Source: Desulfobacterales bacterium
Lineage (GTDB): Bacteria > Desulfobacterota > Desulfobacteria > Desulfobacterales > UBA2174_A
DNA: 36,554 nucleotides
Direction of reading: 5' to 3'
Assembly: GCA_025454075.1 (NCBI GenBank)
Contig: JALOPD010000042.1
Coordinates: 1 to 36,554, forward strand
In this document: piece after piece, positions 30,477 to 36,554 of the stretch
Layout: each line of letters starts with the position of its first letter
How positions within the stretch are numbered: position 1 is the stretch's first letter
Notes under the pieces: model-generated
Told to the model about the DNA's origin: nothing
Databases searched by the model: none
Seen by the model: the letters and a program-made list of their open reading frames with translations, nothing else
Position numbers and translations under genes: made by a program

Positions 30477-30515
30477 ACCCCCCTTTCCTCCTTTGGCAAA
30501 GGGGGAGAGGGGGAT
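30477..30515 (-). terminator. Terminator after the zinc-ribbon protein gene
   Basis: CCCCCTTTCCTCCTTT pairs with AAAGGGGGAGAGGGGG around a GGC loop, with two G-U pairs. The minus strand continues TTTCGTTTT. The core TTTGGCAAAGGGGG is shared with the terminator at 25121-25168. Confidence 0.75.
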
Positions 30516-30549
30516 TTTTCTATGAAGACACATCTCTGAACCGCCTGCG

Positions 30550-32817
30550 CTACTTGGACGAGCCGGCCACCTCCACGCTGTATTCATCCAGGTTGTCCGG
30601 CAGGCCGTCGAACACCACCATGAACGGGATGGCCGCGCCGGGTTTCACTCCCACGTTAAGGTTGTTGGCGCCGTTTTTGTTCTTTAGGCGAGCGCTGATG
30701 GCGGCGAGGTCCTGGCCGGCGAGTTCCGGCCTCGCGAGGACGTTGCCGGCATACACCGTCGCTGTCTTGGCCACGGCCTTGTTCTTGTCGTAGAGCTTGG
30801 CCGTGACCCGGATGAAGCTGCGGGGGTGGTCGTAGGCGTTGCGGACCTGGCCCTTGACGACGCAAAGCCTTCCGGCGCCGGCGTTGTCGACGAACTCGGC
30901 AGTCACGCTTTCCGGGGCCGGCGCGATCTTCAGGTTGCCGGCGGTGTCTTCGGGTTCGGATTGGAAGATCTTGCCGAGGAAGGGGATTTCGAGATCGCTC
31001 AGGTACGGGATATCCATATCGCTGAGGTAGGGGACCTGGATGCCCAGGCTGCGCGGGATCACCAGCGCCGCGATTGCCAGCACCACCAGCGCCGCTGCCG
31101 CCAGCAAGAGCTTCCGGATCCCGCCCGAGCGCCCCGGGGCGTGGGTTTTCTGCGTCTTGGGAGCGGCCGCTTCGGCTGCTTCGCTTTCCAGAAGGTCGGT
31201 GGCGCCGGTCATGCCGGCCTGAGTGAATTCGTCCGTGGTGAACTCGTCGGTCACCGCCGTTGTCTTCCCCGACATGGCCCCCTTGGCTGCCGCGCCGGCA
31301 GCACCGGCGACTGCGGCGGCCGCAACCGCCGCGGTGGCGGCCGGCCGGCCGGCCGGGGCCGGCATGGCGACGGCTTCGTCCACCGGCTCGATTTCGATTT
31401 CCAGATCGCCGGCTTCGTCGCGTCCGGAGGCGGCCGCAAATTCCAGATCGAGTTCATCGGTCATTTCGGCCGCCGTCTTTTGCGCCGCAGGCTTCGTCTC
31501 CTCGTCGGCCTCCAGGAGGGTCTCCAGGTCCAGCATGAGATCCTCCTGCGACTCGGACGGCAGCGCCTCTATGGTTTTGGCGGCGGCCGCTTGCGGCTCG
31601 TCGTCGAAAACCAGGTCGAGCTCCTCGGCCGGCTTCTCCGCGTCCGCTGCGGCGGCGACCGGCGGCTTCTCGTCCAGGATGCCGGATATGTCCGAGAAAT
31701 CCAGCTCGTCGGCGGCCGCCGCTTCCTTGGCGGGCCCGGCCTCGGGCGCCTCCGCGATGCCGCCCAGGTCCAGCTCCTGCATGGCGCCGCCCTTGGCCGC
31801 ATCCTCGACCGCAGCCCCCAGGTCCAGCTCCAGGTCGATGCCCTCGGTGGCGGCGGCAGGCTTTGCCGAAGCCCCGTCCTCGAGCATGGCCTCGAGGTCC
31901 GAGAGGTCCAGCATGTCTTCGCCTGGGGGTATGGGTGCGGCTTGCACACCTTTGGCTGCGGGAGCTTCGCCCGCGGCCATGCCCGGTTCGAGGTCTGAGC
32001 CGTCCGGCCGGTCGGCCGGTGCCCCCGGGGCCTTCGCTCCGGTGACGGATGCGGATTCGAGAACAGACTGGATGTCGGCGTCCGCCGCAGCGCCATGAGT
32101 TGCGGCCGCACTTTCCGAGGCCAAATTCGCCAGGTCAAGGTCCAGTTCGAGTTCGGGGCTCTGATCGTCAGCCTGCCGGGGCGCTTCGGCCGCGGCGGGC
32201 AACACCGCCTCATCCAACCGATCCAAATCGTCCAGGCTGATCTCCAGCTCCTCCAGGTCGGGGAGGGTGTCTTCGGGTTCAGCTTGCGCGGAAGGCGCAG
32301 GGTCCAGGCCGAGATCGAAGGACGGCTCTCCCGCGCCGGCGGGTGCGGCCGGCAGCGGCGTTTTCCCCTGCGGCGCCCCCGCCTCCGGGTCCGCTTCGAA
32401 GCTCAGGCCCAGGTCCAGATCCAGCTCCAATTCGTCGCCGAGCGCTTCCGCGGTCAATGCGGCGGCAGCCGGTGCATCCCCGGCAAGCAGCTCGTCCACG
32501 TCGAGCAGCTCCGGTTCCTGCGCGAGCAGCTCCGGTTCCTGCGCGACGGGCGCCGGGTCTGCCTTGCCGGGGGTCTCTTCCCGGAAGAGCGCATCGAGCT
32601 GGGCATCTAGATCGTTCAGGCCCGCCTGCCCGCCGGAGGCAGCATCCGCCGGCATTTCTTCTTCGAGGGTCAACGGCTCTTCGGCGTCGGCCGCCGCCGC
32701 AGGGTAGGCGACAAAAACGTGCCGGCACTTGGAGCACCTGACTTTGGAGCCGGTGGGTTTGATCATGCGGTCGTCCACCTTGAAACTCGTCTCGCATCCT
32801 TCGCACATCACTATCAT
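30550..32817 (-). CDS. MJ0042-type zinc-ribbon membrane protein with acidic linker and DUF3426 domain
   Basis: The 755-residue protein has an N-terminal zinc ribbon (Cys5, Cys8, Cys28, Cys31; VMCEGCETSFKVDD ... VRCSKCRHVF). A very long Asp/Glu/Ala/Leu-rich linker (about 45-550) is built of short motifs such as LDLDLG, ELDLGG and DLSDLEAML. One membrane helix (about 569-588, LLLAAAALVVLAIAALVI) follows, then a small repeat PYLSDMDIPYLSDLEIPFL, and the DUF3426 domain (GRLCVVKGQVRNAYDHPRSF, RVTAKLYDKNKAVA). The linker would be cytoplasmic and the C-terminal domain periplasmic. Function is unknown; such proteins occur near envelope or regulatory genes in Deltaproteobacteria. It follows hpt by 24 bases and is probably in its operon. 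Confidence 0.88.
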   Translation of the reverse strand: MIVMCEGCETSFKVDDRMIKPTGSKVRCSKCRHVFVAYPAAAADAEEPLTLEEEMPADAASGGQAGLNDLDAQLDALFREETPGKADPAPVAQEPELLAQEPELLDVDELLAGDAPAAAALTAEALGDELELDLDLGLSFEADPEAGAPQGKTPLPAAPAGAGEPSFDLGLDPAPSAQAEPEDTLPDLEELEISLDDLDRLDEAVLPAAAEAPRQADDQSPELELDLDLANLASESAAATHGAAADADIQSVLESASVTGAKAPGAPADRPDGSDLEPGMAAGEAPAAKGVQAAPIPPGEDMLDLSDLEAMLEDGASAKPAAATEGIDLELDLGAAVEDAAKGGAMQELDLGGIAEAPEAGPAKEAAAADELDFSDISGILDEKPPVAAAADAEKPAEELDLVFDDEPQAAAAKTIEALPSESQEDLMLDLETLLEADEETKPAAQKTAAEMTDELDLEFAAASGRDEAGDLEIEIEPVDEAVAMPAPAGRPAATAAVAAAAVAGAAGAAAKGAMSGKTTAVTDEFTTDEFTQAGMTGATDLLESEAAEAAAPKTQKTHAPGRSGGIRKLLLAAAALVVLAIAALVIPRSLGIQVPYLSDMDIPYLSDLEIPFLGKIFQSEPEDTAGNLKIAPAPESVTAEFVDNAGAGRLCVVKGQVRNAYDHPRSFIRVTAKLYDKNKAVAKTATVYAGNVLARPELAGQDLAAISARLKNKNGANNLNVGVKPGAAIPFMVVFDGLPDNLDEYSVEVAGSSK

Positions 32818-32841
32818 GGCTGAACCCCGTCGGCTAAAAAG

Positions 32842-33375
32842 TTAAGGTTCCACAACCTGAATTTTCAATTGATAGATCCCCGGCAGATTACGATACGCTT
32901 CGTCGCAGTCCAGGCCGTAGCCCACCAGAAATCCCTTTTCCGTCACATGACCCGCATAGGCGATCGGCACCTCTGCTTCGCGCCGCTCGCGCTTGTCGAT
33001 CAAGGTGCACACGCCGACGCTGGCCGGCAGAAACGATTTCAGGTGGTCGAGAATCCGGTTGACGGTGAGACCGGTGTCCACGATGTCTTCCACCAGCAGG
33101 ACGTCCTTTTGGCGGATGTCCACGCCGATGTCCTTCACCAGCCGGACCGCCCCGCAGGACTGCGTGCCGGCACCGTAGCTGCAGGCCTGCAGGAAATCGA
33201 CCTTCACGGGGATGGTCAGCTGCCGGATGAGATCGGCGAGGAAAATGAACGCGCCTTTCAGAACGCCGATCATCACAAGCTCACGGCCGCGGTAATCAAC
33301 CGAGATCCGCTGCGCCATGCTTTTCACCAGCAGATGGATCTCATCCGCCGCCAAGACCGGTATCAGTTCGCTCAT
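32842..33375 (-). CDS. hpt: Hypoxanthine phosphoribosyltransferase
   Basis: The protein of about 177 residues has the type I PRTase motif VLLVEDIVDTGLTVNRI, ELVMIGVLKGAFIFLADLIR, and GFLVGYGLDCDEAYRNLPGI at the C-terminus with the conserved purine-binding region. It salvages hypoxanthine or guanine with PRPP to IMP or GMP. The start is taken at the ATG at 33375 (MSELIPVLAADEI), which gives the usual length. The frame is open to 33471, but that stretch contains the promoter (TTGACT and TAAAGT) and its residues are not family-like, so it is not translated. Ribosome-binding sites are poor in the region. It heads an operon with the zinc-ribbon protein. Confidence 0.9.
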   Translation of the reverse strand: MSELIPVLAADEIHLLVKSMAQRISVDYRGRELVMIGVLKGAFIFLADLIRQLTIPVKVDFLQACSYGAGTQSCGAVRLVKDIGVDIRQKDVLLVEDIVDTGLTVNRILDHLKSFLPASVGVCTLIDKRERREAEVPIAYAGHVTEKGFLVGYGLDCDEAYRNLPGIYQLKIQVVEP

Positions 33376-33442
33376 AAATTTAACAAAAATAGGGTCTTGT
33401 GTGACCCACGGCGCACTATCAGTATCGGCATCTATATAGAAA

Positions 33443-33471
33443 ACTTTATCCCGAAATGCATGCAAAGTCAA
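33443..33471 (-). promoter_or_regulatory. Sigma-70-type promoter of hpt
   Basis: On the minus strand TTGACT (33466-33471) and TAAAGT (33443-33448) are 17 bases apart. The predicted start of transcription is near 33435, leaving a leader of about 60 bases to the ATG at 33375. Confidence 0.6.
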
Positions 33472-33478
33472 ATTTTGT

Positions 33479-33584
33479 AATTTTGTAAAAAAGCCGGTTT
33501 TTATCCCCGCGGGGGGGCTGCGATGTGCCCCGCAGCCTGGCCTCGCACCGCGGGGTTCAGGGGCCTCGGCCTTTTTACAAAATT
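33479..33584. repeat. Triple-nested palindrome between dnaJ and hpt
   Basis: Three nested stems are present. The outer one is AATTTTGTAAAAA (33479-33491) with TTTTTACAAAATT (33572-33584), extended by GCCG/CGGC. The middle one is CCCCGCGG (33505-33512) with CCGCGGGG (33548-33555). The inner one is GGCTGCG (33516-33522) with CGCAGCC (33531-33537). It could act as a bidirectional terminator (T-tracts at both ends) or be a small palindromic mobile repeat. The stretch 33585-33712 has nothing recognised. Confidence 0.65.
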
Positions 33585-33712
33585 ATCGATGGCTTTTCGT
33601 CGGTCTTTGAACGGCTGTCGGTTGGCGGATCAGCCATCGCTCTGCGGTCTGCAGGGGTATCCGGTTGCGGGGCTATAGACGAGCGGGCGAAGTGTCGCGG
33701 CAGGGAGAATCT

Positions 33713-34624
33713 TCAGATGCCTGTCTCGGCGAGCTTCTCTATCAGCTCTCGCTGCTCATGGGTGAGGTCTTTGGGGACCTGGATGTTGAGGCGGACGTAG
33801 AGGTCGCCCCGCTTGCTCCCCTGCATCGCCGGCAGCCCGTGGCCGGGCAGGCGCAGTTTGGTGCCGCTCTTGGCCCCGGCCGGGATCTTGAGGTTGTAAT
33901 TCTTGCCATCCAGGGTGGGGACGGAAATCGTTCCCCCCAGCAGGGCTTCGGTGATCTTGATGTCGCGGTGGGTGACCAGATCCTGCCCATCGACGCTGAA
34001 AACGGGGTCCTCCGTCAGGGTCGCCTGGATGTAAAGGTCGCCGCGCGGCCCGCCGAAAGGCCCCGGGTTCCCCTTGCCGGCCAGTCGCAGCTTCTTGCCC
34101 GCCGTCATGCCCCGGGGGATCTTGACGGTGACGCGCTCGGATGCGCCCTGGTTTTGAAAGCTCACCTCCTTGGTGGTGCCGAAGGCCGCTTCGCGCAGAG
34201 TGAGGGGCATTTCGTAAATGAGGTCGGAGCCTTTGACCGATTGTGCCTGCTGGCGGCCGCGGCCCCCGAAGGGCGAGCCCGTTCCATAGGAAAACCGAGT
34301 GCCCCGGCCCTCTCGGCCGAACGCTTCGCCGCCGAACCCGAATTCCCTCAGGATGTCGTTGATGTCGAACCCTCTGAAGATGTCTTCCTGGGAAAAGCGC
34401 TGGCGAAACCCCTCTGAGCCGAAGGTGTCGTACTCCTGGCGTTTCTCTTTGTCGCTCAGGACGGCGTAGGCCTCGCTGACCTTCTTGAACTTCTCCTCGG
34501 CCGCCTTGTCCCCCTTGGCGTGGTCCGGGTGGTACTTCATGGCCAGCTTGCGATAGGCCTTTTTTATTTCCGCCTCGTTGGCGGTGCGGTTCACCCCGAG
34601 AATTTTGTAATAATCTTCCGCCAT
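33713..34624 (-). CDS. cbpA: DnaJ-class co-chaperone, CbpA type (type II, no zinc fingers)
   Basis: The 303-residue protein has an N-terminal J domain ([23 protein letters not shown] in KYHPDHAKG), a Gly/Phe-rich segment (about 75-130: [24 protein letters not shown]) and two C-terminal substrate-binding beta domains ([60 protein letters not shown]). No CxxCxGxG motifs are present, so it is a type II protein like CbpA that stimulates DnaK and handles unfolded proteins. The start ATG at 34624 follows AAGGA. A promoter overlaps the end of mnmG upstream. The symbol is by similarity of layout only. Confidence 0.9.
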   Translation of the reverse strand: MAEDYYKILGVNRTANEAEIKKAYRKLAMKYHPDHAKGDKAAEEKFKKVSEAYAVLSDKEKRQEYDTFGSEGFRQRFSQEDIFRGFDINDILREFGFGGEAFGREGRGTRFSYGTGSPFGGRGRQQAQSVKGSDLIYEMPLTLREAAFGTTKEVSFQNQGASERVTVKIPRGMTAGKKLRLAGKGNPGPFGGPRGDLYIQATLTEDPVFSVDGQDLVTHRDIKITEALLGGTISVPTLDGKNYNLKIPAGAKSGTKLRLPGHGLPAMQGSKRGDLYVRLNIQVPKDLTHEQRELIEKLAETGI

Positions 34625-34662
34625 CTATTAATCCTTCGTTATTTCAAATAGTTTACGATGAT

Positions 34663-34687
34663 AAGATAGTTTGAAATCCCCCCGGAG

Positions 34688-34691
<4 letters not shown>
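34663..34691 (-). promoter_or_regulatory. Sigma-70-type promoter of the dnaJ-type gene
   Basis: On the minus strand TTGACT (34686-34691) overlaps the mnmG stop codon and is followed after 17 bases by TATCTT (34663-34668). The ATG at 34624 is about 40 bases further on. Confidence 0.55.

Positions 34692-36554
<1,863 letters not shown>

Overview
The window looks like a chromosomal piece of a GC-rich Deltaproteobacterium (Desulfobacterota). This rests on the mix of families (DUF362, NimA-like flavoprotein, MJ0042 zinc-ribbon/DUF3426 protein, FG-GAP proteins), on sigma-54-type promoters next to exopolysaccharide and surface genes, and on the gene style. No rRNA or other taxonomic marker is present, so the assignment is an inference. 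Most genes are on the minus strand.

Region 1 (1-6320) is accessory. It holds the 5' part of a large LOG-domain protein, a 55-residue protein, a HAD phosphatase, a DUF362 protein and two decayed genes: a multiply frameshifted IS200/IS605 transposase and an internally deleted four-helix-bundle protein. Base composition from about 3.4 to 6.1 kb is visibly less GC-rich than the rest. Region 2 (6322-7352) is a convergent pair, a Nudix ADP-sugar pyrophosphatase and a PNPOx-like flavoprotein.

Region 3 (7506-20133, minus strand) is an exopolysaccharide/O-antigen-type locus. In transcription order it runs WbqC-like protein, PIG-L deacetylase, DegT/StrS aminotransferase, then (behind a sigma-54-type promoter) a WecA/MraY-type initiating phosphoglycosyltransferase, a degenerate HD-GYP protein, an ExeA-type ATPase, a Wza-type export lipoprotein fused to an FG-GAP beta-propeller (with one frameshift), a Wzc-type co-polymerase/tyrosine kinase and an O-antigen ligase/polymerase. 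Together these would make a modified sugar, load it on undecaprenyl phosphate, polymerise the chain, control its length and export it. No exosortase, flippase or further glycosyltransferase lies in the window.

Region 4 (20341-25065, plus strand) has a HEAT-repeat membrane protein overlapping a CPBP intramembrane protease, then a secreted double beta-helix protein behind a second sigma-54-type promoter, closed by a very strong bidirectional terminator.

Region 5 (25224-36554, minus strand) is housekeeping: Sua5/YrdC, a PurD-PurE fusion, an ATP-grasp protein, D-Ala-D-Ala ligase, a DUF1992 protein, a CAT-anticodon tRNA, a zinc-ribbon/DUF3426 membrane protein, hypoxanthine phosphoribosyltransferase, a CbpA-type DnaJ and the 3' part of mnmG.

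The least explained content is non-coding: a dispersed TTTAGGCAC-type repeat lying on or near stop codons, a 27-bp inverted repeat across the wzc stop codon, a 125-nt palindromic element before the aminotransferase gene, and a triple-nested palindrome between dnaJ and hpt. The most notable proteins are the beta-propeller/Wza fusion, the Wzc with an extra C-terminal membrane helix, the PurD-PurE fusion and the long LOG-domain protein.
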